From Rhodococcus rhodochrous (lineage in GTDB: Bacteria; Actinomycetota; Actinomycetes; Mycobacteriales; Mycobacteriaceae): DNA of 64,000 bases. How positions within the stretch are numbered: position 1 is the stretch's first letter; every line of letters starts with the position of its first letter. Positions 45,741 to 54,639 of the stretch are shown here, piece after piece. A program made the translations under genes and the position numbers. The notes under the pieces are model-generated. The model was not told where the DNA came from. It saw only the letters and a program-made list of their open reading frames with translations, and made no database searches. Location of the stretch: positions 4,526,001 through 4,590,000 of the forward strand of contig NZ_CP027557.1 of NCBI RefSeq assembly GCF_014854695.1. Direction: 5' to 3'.

Positions 45741-46118
45741 GTGACGACATCATCGCTTTCGGACCGACCGGCACGGGTACTTTTCCTCGGCACCCCTTCC
45801 AGCACCGTCGCACTCGACAGGTGGACAGAACTGCAGGAGCGCCTCGACCTCGCAGGGATCGAGACCACCACCGCTTTCGAAGGCGAAGTGGACTACGCGA
45901 TCCTCACCGAGGACATCCTCGACGGCTACTGCACCGCCGCCGAAGCACTCACCCTGCAGAAGCTCCGCGCTCGAGGGATCACGTGCGCAAGCACATGCGC
46001 CGGTCCCGAGCAGATCCTCGCCGCGCTGGCGGAAACCTCGGCCGACGTTGCTTCTGTCGTGCCGATCTCGGCAGCCCGGGGAAGCACTTACCGGCACGCT
46101 GTATCCAGCGCAGTCTGA
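45741..46118 (+). CDS. Hypothetical protein, 125 residues
   Basis: A soluble alpha/beta protein with ARVLFLGTPSSTVALDRWTELQERL at the start and TAAEALTLQKLRARGITCASTC later. The layout suggests a small Rossmann-like or BRCT-like domain, but I recognise no family. Start: GTG 45741 behind GGAG. A strong bidirectional terminator follows the stop, and the next gene is convergent, so this is a single-gene unit. Confidence 0.7.
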   Translation: MTTSSLSDRPARVLFLGTPSSTVALDRWTELQERLDLAGIETTTAFEGEVDYAILTEDILDGYCTAAEALTLQKLRARGITCASTCAGPEQILAALAETSADVASVVPISAARGSTYRHAVSSAV

Positions 46119-46134
46119 AACTCCAGAACGAATT

Positions 46135-46166
46135 GTGCGCGCCAGTGGAGATTCACTGGCGCGCAC
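46135..46166. terminator. Bidirectional terminator
   Basis: A perfect 13-bp stem GTGCGCGCCAGTG/CACTGGCGCGCAC with a 6-base loop, between two convergent genes (stops at 46118 and 46189). Confidence 0.85.
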
Positions 46167-46188
46167 GACTCGTTCATTACGGCTCGTT

Positions 46189-47109
46189 CTACGGCGACGG
46201 CATCCCACCGTTGACGTGAATCGTCGCTCCCACCACGTAGCTCGATTCCGGCGACGCCAGGAACACGTAGGCGGGTGCCAACTCGGTCGGCTGTCCCGCA
46301 CGTCCGAGTGGGGTGTTCTGCCCGAACTCGGGCAGCTCTTCCTTCGGCTGACCGTCCGAGGGCTGCAAGGGCGTCCAGATCGGTCCGGGCGCAACCGCAT
46401 TCACGCGGATGCCCTTCTCCGCCAGCTGGGTCGCCATGTTCTTCGTGAAGTTGTTGATCGCGGCCTTCGTCGACGAGTAGTCGATCAACGCCGGCGACGG
46501 CTGGTACGCCACGATCGATGTGGTGTTGATGATCGTCGAGCCCGGTTGCAGGTGCTTCAACGCCGCGCGCGTGGTGCGGAACATCGCGAGGATGTTCACT
46601 TGGAAGGTCTGCTCGAGCTGATCGTCGGGCAGGTCGTCGAGTCCCTCGACCGCGATCTGCTTGCCCGCATTGTTGACCAGGATGTCCAACCCGCCGAGCT
46701 GTTCGACCGCCTGGTTGACGACATCCGTGCAGAACGAGGCATCCGTCAGATCACCGGGAAGCGTGATCGCCTTACGGCCGCTCTCGCTGATGATGCGGGC
46801 GACGTTCTTTGCGTCGGGTTCCTCATCCGGCAGGTACGAGATCGCGACGTCGGCACCCTCCCGCGCGAATGCGATGGCAGTAGCAGCGCCGATGCCCGAG
46901 TCACCACCGGTGATCAGTGCCTTACGTCCTTCGAGCCTGCCGGTCCCTCGGTACGAGAACTCGCCGATGTCGGCCTTGGGCACCATGTCGGCATCGAGTC
47001 CCGGCTCGGGCTGATCCTGCTTCGGCGGTGAGATGGACGGGTAGCGAGTGGTCGGATCCTGAAACTTCAGTTGATCGGTCTTAGTGGTGTGTACGTCTTC
47101 CTCAGGCAT
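46189..47109 (-). CDS. SDR-family oxidoreductase (YhxC/YhdF/Gsp39-like)
   Basis: A 306-residue short-chain dehydrogenase with an N-terminal extension of about 45 residues (PSISPPKQDQPEPGLDADM) typical of the stress-linked YhxC/Gsp39 group. Rossmann motif ALITGGDSGIGAATAIAFAREG, NNAGKQ, catalytic INTTSIVAYQPSPALIDYSSTK (Ser-Tyr-x3-Lys) and VNAVAPGPIWTPL. Start: ATG 47109 with AGGAC upstream. Substrate unknown; stress-related aldehyde or ketone reduction is the usual guess. Confidence 0.93.
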   Translation of the reverse strand: MPEEDVHTTKTDQLKFQDPTTRYPSISPPKQDQPEPGLDADMVPKADIGEFSYRGTGRLEGRKALITGGDSGIGAATAIAFAREGADVAISYLPDEEPDAKNVARIISESGRKAITLPGDLTDASFCTDVVNQAVEQLGGLDILVNNAGKQIAVEGLDDLPDDQLEQTFQVNILAMFRTTRAALKHLQPGSTIINTTSIVAYQPSPALIDYSSTKAAINNFTKNMATQLAEKGIRVNAVAPGPIWTPLQPSDGQPKEELPEFGQNTPLGRAGQPTELAPAYVFLASPESSYVVGATIHVNGGMPSP

Positions 47110-47237
47110 GAAATACCGTCCTGTACATCGGTGGAGTCGTCGAACTGCGCAGATCTCTTTGACAGTCGACTTCCCGCGGGACCCGCCTCGCAAACGCCCC
47201 CGGATGCCCGAAGACCGTCGAGGCAGCTATCACCGGC

Positions 47238-47444
47238 TCAACCGGCGTCCTCCCATCGCGTATCACCGTCTTCGGGAAACGGTGGCGGGACCTCGGGCTG
47301 GTCACGAGCCCGAATGATTCGCCCGAAGATCACGGCCACGGCGATCGACACGACGACCCAACCGAGGAGCAAGAACACAATCCACTGCACGAGTTGGACA
47401 ACGGTCCCACTCCGAGTTTCGTAGCCTGACGAGCCGGATATCAC
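47238..47444 (-). CDS. Small membrane protein, 68 residues
   Basis: One membrane helix (VQWIVFLLLGWVVVSIAVAVI) followed by a polar tail (RDQPEVPPPFPEDGDTRWED). Start GTG 47444 is tentative, as no strong ribosome site is seen. No family recognised; the hydrophobic segment and tail look like a real small membrane protein. Confidence 0.5.
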   Translation of the reverse strand: MISGSSGYETRSGTVVQLVQWIVFLLLGWVVVSIAVAVIFGRIIRARDQPEVPPPFPEDGDTRWEDAG

Positions 47445-47519
47445 CCGATGAATTCACCCTGCCGCTCGAGACGTAGACCTACCCCGGACGAGCGGAAGTA
47501 TGCCCACAGACAACAGAAG

Positions 47520-47557
47520 CCCCGCCGGAAGGCCATGCGAGTAACCTTCCGGCGGGG
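47520..47557 (-). terminator. Terminator after the WcaJ-like gene
   Basis: A perfect 13-bp stem CCCCGCCGGAAGG/CCTTCCGGCGGGG with a 12-base loop, 85 bases past the stop of the sugar transferase at 47643. Confidence 0.85.
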
Positions 47558-47642
47558 TTCGATGTCACCGTGCAGGGGACGGCGACAGCCTGAGACACTA
47601 CCGCGAAGTTGATCTTGGGGCGAGGACTGTTTCGCCCGAAGA

Positions 47643-49157
47643 TCAGTACGCGCCTTCGCTGGCGACGACCGCCTTCACGGTCTTCATGATGATCAGCACG
47701 TCGGAGACCATGGACCAGTTCTCCACGTACGACAGGTCCAGACGCACCGACTCGTCCCACGACAGGTCCGAGCGGCCACTGACCTGCCAGAGGCCCGTCA
47801 CACCGGGGCGCACCAGCAGACGACGCTTGACCCGGCCGTCGTAGCTCTCTACCTCGCGACGTAGCGGCGGGCGCGGACCCACCACGCTCATCTCCCCGCG
47901 CACGACGTTGATGAACTGCGGCAGCTCGTCGATGCTGAACCGACGCAGGACCCGACCCACACGGGTGACGCGCGGATCCTCCTTCATCTTGGAGAGCAGG
48001 CCGGCGCCCTCGTTCTGATCGAGCAATTGGTCGACCAGCTTGTCGTCGTTCTGCACCATCGAGCGGAACTTGATCATTCCGAACGGAGTTCCGTCGAGGC
48101 CGATGCGCTCGGACCTGTAGAAGATCGGGCCGCCATCCTCAAGTTTGATGAGCAGCGCAACGACAGCGAAGACCGGTGCCAGGCACAACAGCGCGGCGAG
48201 CGAGAACGCGAGGTCGAACAGACGCTTCCCGCTACGCTTGGCACCGTGATAGCTCGGCTTCTCCACATGGATCAGCGGCAATCCGGCCACCGGGCGCATC
48301 TCGATGCGCGGGCCAGCGACGTCGACGACGCCGGTCGCCACCACCAGATCGGCACGCTTGGGTTCGAGCTGCCACAGCAGGTCTCGGATGCCTTCGTGCC
48401 CGAGGGTCTCGGTGGCGGTCACCGCGACGGTGTCGGCACCTGAGGCACGCAACGCTGTGACGACGGTGTTCTCGTCGCCGTGGATCGGGATCTGCCGTCC
48501 GTCTACATCGATGCTCTCGCCCGGCACACCGGAATAGCGCGGCACGCACACACCCACGACGCGATACTTCTCACCACTGTGTCGCTGGAACGTGCTGACC
48601 ATCTGGCGCACTGCGCGTGCGCCGCCCACCACGAGCACCGACGTCGTGAGCTCACCTGTTCGACGCCGACGTGCGACTATCCGTCGCCAGACCCACCTCA
48701 AGAACAGCAGACCCGCGAGACCAACGGGCAGAGCGACGGCGAGAAAATCGCGCGCGAGGTCTATCCGGAAGACGAGCGCAAGGACGGCGACCAAACCGAA
48801 GAAATAGAGCGTTGCCGAGATGACGCGCTGATATTCCTTGAATCCTGTGCCGATGACACCCCTGGACCGGGTACCGAAGAGGGCAAGAAAAACAGTCCAG
48901 GCGACGGGAATGAGCGTGTAACCCAGTACCGTGAGGGCGTCTATGGCGGCGAGCGAGTCCTGCCCGAAACGTGTCACGTGCGTGAGCGCGACTGCTAGTG
49001 CGATGACCAGACTGTCGGTGACGAACAGAGTGTTGGCGTAGGACTTCCGCCAGCCCCAGGTGGGGGACATTCTATTGCGGTCCGGCACACCGGCACTGGT
49101 GTCGATATGTGAGAGGTCATGTGCAGCATCGTCGTTCGTTTGACGAACTGTGGTCAT
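47643..49157 (-). CDS. Polyprenyl glycosylphosphotransferase (WcaJ/WbaP-like), intact copy
   Basis: A 504-residue large phosphoglycosyl transferase. The N-terminal part has four helices (about 40-150) and a CoA-binding-like Rossmann domain ([19 protein letters not shown]). The C-terminal catalytic region has [61 protein letters not shown] and [16 protein letters not shown]. It loads a sugar-1-phosphate on undecaprenyl phosphate, most often glucose or galactose. Start: ATG 49157, overlapping a 6-codon leader ORF (ATGA). It is a close paralogue of the broken gene at 56973-58501; the two share long identical peptides in the C-terminal part. No other glycan genes are adjacent. Confidence 0.93.
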   Translation of the reverse strand: MTTVRQTNDDAAHDLSHIDTSAGVPDRNRMSPTWGWRKSYANTLFVTDSLVIALAVALTHVTRFGQDSLAAIDALTVLGYTLIPVAWTVFLALFGTRSRGVIGTGFKEYQRVISATLYFFGLVAVLALVFRIDLARDFLAVALPVGLAGLLFLRWVWRRIVARRRRTGELTTSVLVVGGARAVRQMVSTFQRHSGEKYRVVGVCVPRYSGVPGESIDVDGRQIPIHGDENTVVTALRASGADTVAVTATETLGHEGIRDLLWQLEPKRADLVVATGVVDVAGPRIEMRPVAGLPLIHVEKPSYHGAKRSGKRLFDLAFSLAALLCLAPVFAVVALLIKLEDGGPIFYRSERIGLDGTPFGMIKFRSMVQNDDKLVDQLLDQNEGAGLLSKMKEDPRVTRVGRVLRRFSIDELPQFINVVRGEMSVVGPRPPLRREVESYDGRVKRRLLVRPGVTGLWQVSGRSDLSWDESVRLDLSYVENWSMVSDVLIIMKTVKAVVASEGAY

Positions 49158-49195
49158 GACGGAAGAACCCTCATAGTGTGTCTCCTCCCCGAGAC
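49154..49195 (-). promoter_or_regulatory. GTCTCGGGGAGGAGAC leader motif (copy 2) with 6-codon uORF
   Basis: The motif (49180-49195) includes GGGGAGGAG and is followed by a short ORF, ATG at 49174 encoding MRVLPS, whose TGA overlaps the ATG of the sugar transferase gene. The same arrangement, with a uORF of equal length, precedes the paralogous gene at 58501. Confidence 0.55.
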
Positions 49196-49350
49196 GCTTC
49201 GAAGCTCGAGCACCTCCCTGCACTCGGACGTCGACAACCCCGTATATCGAAGCCGCGTCCTCCGTAGCAGCCCCGATACGTTATGCGATTGAGATCGTCT
49301 CACAGAACTGTTGCGTGCGCGCGACAACAAAAGGGAAGTTATCGAGAAAC

Positions 49351-51399
49351 TCATCCGTGGGTAGCGTGCTCGGGGCCGAGATCGAGGCGCCGGAGCGTCT
49401 GGGCGTTGAGCGCGACGACGATCGTCGACGCCGACATGAGCACCGCAGCCACGGCCGGGGAGATCGCAACACCGGCGAAAGCGAGCACCCCGGCTGCCAG
49501 CGGAACGGCGACGACGTTGTATCCGGTTGCCCACAGCAGGTTCTGCCACATCTTGCGATAGCTCGCGTGCGAGAGTTCGACGATCGACAACACCGCTCGC
49601 GGATCGTTCGCGGCGAGGACGACGCCGGCCGACTCGATCGCGACGTCCGTGCCGGCTCCGATCGCGATACCGACGTCGGCCCGTGCGAGGGCAGGCGCGT
49701 CGTTGACGCCGTCGCCGACCATCGCGACGGTGTGCCCGCGCTCCTGCAATTCGGCGACCTTCGCATCCTTGTTCTCCGGCAACACTTCGGCGAACACTTC
49801 GTCGATGCCCAGATCGGCGGCCACCGCGTCGGCCACCTGCTGGGCATCACCGGTGATCATCGCGACCGTCACGCCGCGCACATGCAGCGCGTCGACGGCC
49901 TGGCGGGATTCGTCGCGCACGGTGTCCTCGAGCGCCACTGCCCCGAGTACCCGCCCGTCGGAGGCGACGTGCAGCACCGATGCGCCACGTCGTACCCATC
50001 CGTCGGTGACGGCGGCGACGTCGTCGGGCACCGACAGTTGCAGGGAGCTCAGCATGGACGGTCCGCCGATCGTCACCTCCACTCCATCGACGAGTCCTCG
50101 CACGCCGCGGCCGGGCAACGAGCGGAAGTCCGTCACTGCCATTCGCTCGGCGGACGGCACGCGGGCATGGGCGGCGGCGACGATGGCTCGCGCGACCGGG
50201 TGCTCGCTGTCAGCTTCGACCGCTGCTGCCAGGGCGAGCAGATGATCCTCGTCCGTTCCCGCCGTCGCGACGACACCGGTGACCTCGTGCCTGCCCTGCG
50301 TGAGGGTGCCGGTCTTGTCGAACAACACCGCGTCGACGGTGCGCATGCGTTCGAGCGCCAACCGATCCTTGACGAGCACACCCGCCCGAGCCGCACGTTC
50401 GGTCGAGATGGCGATCACCAGCGGGATCGCCAAACCTAACGCGTGAGGGCACGCGATGACGAGAACGGTGACAGTACGGACCACCGCTTCGTCGAGATTG
50501 CCGAGCAACGTCCACACGAGGAAGGTGAGAGCACCCGCGATCGCGGCGAAGTAGAAGAGGAAGGCCGCGGCACGATCCGCCAAGGCCTGCGCGCGGGACG
50601 AGGACGCCTGGGCATCGGCGACCATGCGCTGGATACCGGCCAACGCCGTGTCCTCCCCCACCGCCGTGATCCGCACCCGCAACGCGCTGTCGGTGGCGAC
50701 GGTGCCCGCGACCACCGTGGCGCCGACGTCGCGGGTGACCGTCTTGGATTCGCCGGTGACCATCGACTCGTCGACCTCGGCGGTGCCGTCGATGACCGTG
50801 CCGTCGGCGGGCACACGTGCGCCCGCGCGCACGAGCACCACGTCATCGAGAGCCACGTCGTGCAGCGGCACCTCGACCACACCGTCGTCGGTGACCTTCT
50901 CGGCGGTGTCGGGCAGCATCGCGGCCAGCGCTTCGAGTGCCCCGGAGGCCGAACCCAGCGCCCGCATCTCGAGCCAGTGGCCGAGCAGCATGATGACGAT
51001 CAGCAGCGCCAGTTCCCACCAGAAGTCCAGGTCGAAACCGCCGACCTCGAGAGTCGTGGCCCACGACGCGACGAAGGCGACCGTGATCGCCATGGCGATG
51101 AGCAGCATCATCCCCGGTTGGCGGGAACGTAGTTCGGCCCAGCCGCCGGTCAGGAACGGCACGCCGCCATAGAAGAAGATGACGGTGCCCAGCACCGGTG
51201 GGATCCACTCGACGCCCGGAACATCCGGAAGGTGATAACCGAAGAGTTCGGCGACCATGTGGCTGAAGACGACGACCGGTACCGACAGGATCAGGCTGAC
51301 CCAGAACCGTCGCCGGAACATCTCGCCGTGCGCGCCGTGCCCCGCGTGACGATCGTGGCCGGCGTGCTCGTGGGTGTGTTCGTGCACCTGCTGGGACAT
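49351..51399 (-). CDS. copB: Copper-translocating P1B-type ATPase (CopB-like, CPH motif)
   Basis: A 682-residue heavy-metal exporter in the inner membrane. The His-rich N-terminus (HEHTHEHAGHDRHAGHGAHG, residues 6-25) replaces the usual HMA domain. Phosphatase motif TGES (215-218); ion-binding CPH (317-319) in the membrane, the hallmark of CopB-type P1B-3 pumps for copper; phosphorylation site DKTGT (361-365); MVGDGVNDAPALARADVG hinge; late helix with VLMSASTIVVALNAQTLRR. Start: ATG 51399 behind AGGAG. It lies 48 bases downstream of the DUF305 gene on the same strand, and a two-component system is divergent from both, so copper-induced expression is likely. Confidence 0.93.
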   Translation of the reverse strand: MSQQVHEHTHEHAGHDRHAGHGAHGEMFRRRFWVSLILSVPVVVFSHMVAELFGYHLPDVPGVEWIPPVLGTVIFFYGGVPFLTGGWAELRSRQPGMMLLIAMAITVAFVASWATTLEVGGFDLDFWWELALLIVIMLLGHWLEMRALGSASGALEALAAMLPDTAEKVTDDGVVEVPLHDVALDDVVLVRAGARVPADGTVIDGTAEVDESMVTGESKTVTRDVGATVVAGTVATDSALRVRITAVGEDTALAGIQRMVADAQASSSRAQALADRAAAFLFYFAAIAGALTFLVWTLLGNLDEAVVRTVTVLVIACPHALGLAIPLVIAISTERAARAGVLVKDRLALERMRTVDAVLFDKTGTLTQGRHEVTGVVATAGTDEDHLLALAAAVEADSEHPVARAIVAAAHARVPSAERMAVTDFRSLPGRGVRGLVDGVEVTIGGPSMLSSLQLSVPDDVAAVTDGWVRRGASVLHVASDGRVLGAVALEDTVRDESRQAVDALHVRGVTVAMITGDAQQVADAVAADLGIDEVFAEVLPENKDAKVAELQERGHTVAMVGDGVNDAPALARADVGIAIGAGTDVAIESAGVVLAANDPRAVLSIVELSHASYRKMWQNLLWATGYNVVAVPLAAGVLAFAGVAISPAVAAVLMSASTIVVALNAQTLRRLDLGPEHATHG

Positions 51400-51447
51400 C
51401 GACAGCTCCTGACTCGGCCGGCGGGACGAACCCGCGACGCGGATCGG

Positions 51448-52113
51448 CTACAGAGTGGTCAACAACTGACGCATCGTGTCGATTTCCTTCTGCTGGGTGT
51501 CGGCGATGGTGCGGGCCAGCTCGACGGTCTCGGGGTACTGCCCGTCCTCGATCTCGTCCTGCGCCATCTCGATCGCTCCCTCGTGGTGGACGATCATCTG
51601 CTCCAGATACAGGCGGGCCGCGTCGACACCCTGCGCGTCGGACAGTGCCTGCATGTCCTGCTCGCTCATCATCCCGTCCATGTGCGGCATGTCGTCCATG
51701 TGCGGCATGTCGTCCATGTGCGGCATGCCGGGCATGTCGAGTCTGTCCATCCGGGGAGTGTCCTCCCTGTGCATGGGCGGCATGCCCCACTCGTCGAGCC
51801 ACGCCTCGAACTGCTCGATCTCGGGTTGTTGCTCTGCCTTGATCTGCTCGGCCAGCGCCCTCACCGGCTCCGGGATGCCGTCCTTTGCCAGCAGCATGTC
51901 GCTCATCTCGATGGCCTGCGCATGGTGCGGGATCATCATGCGCGAGAACATCACATCGTCCTGGTCGAACCGCGCGGAGTTCGCCTCGGCGGATGTCGGG
52001 GCCGAAGTGGCGGTCGCCGTGGTTGCTTCGTTACCACTGGAATCACTGCACGCAGACGTCGTGAATGCCACTGCCAGCGCGATCGCACCGGCGGCCAGAG
52101 CCTTCTTGTTCAT
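51448..52113 (-). CDS. DUF305-domain lipoprotein with His/Met metal-binding repeats
   Basis: A 221-residue exported protein. Signal peptide with lipobox (VAFTTSAC), a Ser/Thr-rich stalk, then two DUF305 segments with MFSRMMIPHHAQAIEMSDML and EQMIVHHEGAIEMAQDEIED (paired His in each). Between them lies a His/Met-rich insert with PHMDDM repeated three times, encoded by three 18-bp units at 51675-51728. DUF305 proteins often accompany copper-export genes, and the repeats suggest copper or silver binding outside the membrane. Start: ATG 52113 behind GAGGGTGG. It forms an operon with the ATPase. Confidence 0.9.
   Translation of the reverse strand: MNKKALAAGAIALAVAFTTSACSDSSGNEATTATATSAPTSAEANSARFDQDDVMFSRMMIPHHAQAIEMSDMLLAKDGIPEPVRALAEQIKAEQQPEIEQFEAWLDEWGMPPMHREDTPRMDRLDMPGMPHMDDMPHMDDMPHMDGMMSEQDMQALSDAQGVDAARLYLEQMIVHHEGAIEMAQDEIEDGQYPETVELARTIADTQQKEIDTMRQLLTTL
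51675..51728 (-). repeat. Three 18-bp tandem repeats in the DUF305 gene
   Basis: CGTCCATGTGCGGCATGT is repeated at 51675, 51693 and 51711 (the last with one change at its final base). They encode the His/Met metal-binding repeats. Confidence 0.95.
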
Positions 52114-52294
52114 GGCATCCACCCTCGCGTGTGCGCTCCCGGGTTCCGGTGGAGATCTCATGAAGATTTGCTCAAGAAGTGCGGGCACATCGTCAGCACC
52201 ACGGCGGGTGGTGATGATGGATGCCATGCCTTCCTCTGTTCGCCCAACGGGACCATCCGGCGGATCCGCACCCGCCCCGAGCTCGACCGGCCGG

Positions 52295-52990
52295 ATGCGA
52301 GCCATGGTCGTCGAGGACGAGGAGTCGTTGGCAAAGCTCGTGGGTTCGTATCTCGAACGCGACGGCTTCGACGTGACGATCACCGGCGACGGATCCGAGG
52401 CCGTGACCCTCGCGCGGCAGGTCGACCCCGACATCCTGGTGCTCGACCTCGGCCTCCCCGGACTCGACGGTGTCGAGGTGTGCCGGCAGCTGCGCACCTT
52501 CTCCGACGCGTACGTCGTGATGCTCACCGCGCGCACCGAGGAAGTCGACACCCTGATCGGTCTGTCCGTCGGAGCCGACGACTACCTCACGAAACCGTTC
52601 AGCCCGCGCGAACTGATGGCCCGCATCCAGGCCATGCTGCGTCGTCCCCGGACCACTGCACGGATCTCAGCCTCTACGGGCCGGCAGGACCGCGTGTTCG
52701 GCGATCTCTCCATCGACGTCGACGGACGGGAGGTCGCCGTGCGCGGCACACCGGTCGCGCTCACCCGCACCGAGTTCGACATCCTCGCTGCCCTGGCGCA
52801 GGACCCAGGAGTCGTATTCACCCGGGCGCAGCTCATCGCGGCCGTGTGGGGACAGAACTGGGTCGGCGACGACCACCTCGTGGACGTGCACATCGGCCAT
52901 CTGCGCCGCAAACTCGGCGACGATGCGAACCAGGGACGTTTCGTGCGCACCGTCCGCGGCGTCGGCTACCGGATGGGTACAGGACGATGA
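52295..52990 (+). CDS. OmpR/PhoB-family response regulator
   Basis: A 231-residue regulator. The receiver domain has the acidic pocket VVEDEES, phosphorylation site Asp51 in LVLDLGLPGLDG, Thr in VMLTARTEE and Lys in YLTKPFSPREL. The winged-helix output domain has LTRTEFDILAALAQDPG and HLVDVHIGHLRRKLGDD, ending VRGVGYRMGTG. Start at ATG 52295 is a compromise: several in-frame ATGs lie upstream (from 52217) and one at 52304, none with a clear ribosome site. It is divergent from the DUF305 and copper ATPase genes and coupled to the kinase gene, so it probably controls the copper cassette. Confidence 0.92.
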   Translation: MRAMVVEDEESLAKLVGSYLERDGFDVTITGDGSEAVTLARQVDPDILVLDLGLPGLDGVEVCRQLRTFSDAYVVMLTARTEEVDTLIGLSVGADDYLTKPFSPRELMARIQAMLRRPRTTARISASTGRQDRVFGDLSIDVDGREVAVRGTPVALTRTEFDILAALAQDPGVVFTRAQLIAAVWGQNWVGDDHLVDVHIGHLRRKLGDDANQGRFVRTVRGVGYRMGTGR

Positions 52991-54105
52991 CGTCCCGCTC
53001 CCCCACCGCGACGAGCTTCGGCACCCGCCTGTTCCTCGCGCTCGTCGCCGTCGTCGTCGGATGTGCCGTCAGCGCATGGCTGGTCGCGTCCGCTCTCGCT
53101 CCCGGGATCTTCCACGACCATCTCGGACAAGCGGGCATCGATCACGATTCGAGCCAGGCCGCCCACGTCGAAGAAGCCTTCACCTGGGCCATCGTCCTCG
53201 CGTGGGGTCTGGCGGTCGCGATCGCGGTGCTGTTGGCCTCGGCGGTCAGTTGGTACATCGCGCGACGGATCCAGCGTTCGCTCGACACGGTGACCACCTC
53301 CACCGCGCAGATCGCCGGAGGTCGTTACGACACCCGCGTCCCCAGCCCCGAGCTCGGCCACGAATTCGACGAACTGGCAACCAGTTTCAACGAGCTGGCA
53401 CGACGCCTCGAAGCCACCGAAATCACAAGGCGCAGAATGCTCGCCGACCTCGGGCACGAAATGCGCACACCCATCGCCACACTCGATTCCTATCTGGAAG
53501 CACTCGAGGACGGCGTCCGCACTCTCGACGACGACACCCGGCAGATTCTGCGAGCCGCCACTCACCGGCTGAACCGCCTGGCACAGGACATCACCGCCGT
53601 CTCCCGGGCGGAAGAGCACCTCACCCGCATCCATCGGGTGCCCACGACCACCGGCACCCTCGTCGCCACGGCGGTCGACGCGGTGCGCGAGCAGTACGAC
53701 GGCAAAGGCGTGACGTTGCAGGCCGAGGTCGTCGAATCCGCGCCGGTGACGGTCGATCCCGACCGGCTCGGACAGGTGCTGGCGAACCTGCTGGACAACG
53801 CCCTACGGCACACACCGGCAGGAGGAAACGTCACCGTCGCCACGCGCATCCTGGGCCGCGGCCGAACGGAGATCACCGTGACCGACACGGGCGCCGGTAT
53901 CGCGCCCGACCACCTCGACCACCTCTTCGACCGGTTCTACCGCGCGGACACCGCCCGCGACCGGAATCACGGCGGCAGCGGCATCGGCCTGACGATCGCG
54001 CGGGCACTCGTCGAAGCCCACGACGGTCGCATCCACGCGCACAGTGAGGGACCGGGCTGCGGAGCCCGGTTCACTCTGGAACTGCCGACGGCGAGTCAGG
54101 CGTAA
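52987..54105 (+). CDS. Sensor histidine kinase
   Basis: A 372-residue kinase. Helix 1 at about 12-35, a short extracytoplasmic loop with several His residues (HDHLGQAGIDHDSSQAAH, 43-60) that may sense metal, helix 2 at about 66-90, a HAMP domain (about 90-145), HisKA with phospho-acceptor His157 in LADLGHEMRTPIATL, and an HATPase domain with NLLDNALRHTP, VTDTGAGIAPD and GGSGIGLTIARALVEAH. It overlaps the regulator stop by 4 bases (ATGA). With that context it is most likely a copper-sensing CusS/CopS-like partner. Its 3' end overlaps the convergent SRPBCC gene by 10 bases. Confidence 0.93.
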   Translation: MTSRSPTATSFGTRLFLALVAVVVGCAVSAWLVASALAPGIFHDHLGQAGIDHDSSQAAHVEEAFTWAIVLAWGLAVAIAVLLASAVSWYIARRIQRSLDTVTTSTAQIAGGRYDTRVPSPELGHEFDELATSFNELARRLEATEITRRRMLADLGHEMRTPIATLDSYLEALEDGVRTLDDDTRQILRAATHRLNRLAQDITAVSRAEEHLTRIHRVPTTTGTLVATAVDAVREQYDGKGVTLQAEVVESAPVTVDPDRLGQVLANLLDNALRHTPAGGNVTVATRILGRGRTEITVTDTGAGIAPDHLDHLFDRFYRADTARDRNHGGSGIGLTIARALVEAHDGRIHAHSEGPGCGARFTLELPTASQA

Positions 54106-54533
54106 TTGGACAGGACGAACTCGGTCAGCCCCTTCCGGACCGCCTCGACCGCGTGCTTCTGCCCGCGCTTGAGCACGAAGCCGGGAACCGGAACCTTCGG
54201 TTCGAGCGACATGGTGATGTGCACCCGGGTGCCGCGCGCGATCTGTTCGAGGGCGTACTCCCCGTCCTGGCTGCGCTGCATCGCGCTGTCGACGAGCGTC
54301 CACGACGTCGAACTCTCCGTCCACGAATGCTCGATGGTCTGGGTGTCGGAGAAGCCGAGCAGCGACAGGGTCATGCGGATCCGGAGCGGCCGGCCGTCGT
54401 CATCCCGGGTGAGCACCTCGACGCTCTTGTGCGCCGACGACCACTCGGGAATGCGCTCGACATCCTTCAGGGCGCGCATCACCTGCTCGGGTGTGGCCTC
54501 GATGTCGAATCGATCGGAGACGCTGGCCGCCAT
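54096..54533 (-). CDS. SRPBCC-family (polyketide cyclase/dehydrase-like) protein
   Basis: A 145-residue START-like helix-grip protein. DRFDIEATPEQVMRALKDVERIPEW at the start and the amphipathic C-terminal helix HAVEAVRKGLTEFVLSNYA are typical. This actinobacterial group probably binds hydrophobic ligands; the function is unknown. ATG 54533 has AGGAGG at 8 bases; the open frame extends to 54569 but that would ignore the ribosome site. It is convergent with the kinase gene and not part of the copper cassette. Confidence 0.88.
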   Translation of the reverse strand: MAASVSDRFDIEATPEQVMRALKDVERIPEWSSAHKSVEVLTRDDDGRPLRIRMTLSLLGFSDTQTIEHSWTESSTSWTLVDSAMQRSQDGEYALEQIARGTRVHITMSLEPKVPVPGFVLKRGQKHAVEAVRKGLTEFVLSNYA

Positions 54534-54593
54534 GTCGGGTCCTCCTCGTCGGAAACGCGGTACATCCACCAGATGACCCCGGATGCCCCACGC

Positions 54594-54627
54594 CGAAACC
54601 CCGCCGACGGTGCCGGCGGGGTTCGGG
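54594..54627 (-). terminator. Terminator after the MBL-fold gene
   Basis: An inverted repeat CCGAAACCCCGCCG/CGGCGGGGTTCGG with a short loop, 13 bases past the stop at 54640. Confidence 0.75.
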
Positions 54628-54639
54628 CCGCGCTGTCGA

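Noticed and set aside
51232-54105. Very long plus-strand frame (957 codons) reading into the kinase
   Set aside because: Its last 372 codons are the kinase itself, which has its own ATG overlapping the regulator stop; the upstream part is a shadow of the DUF305 and regulator genes.
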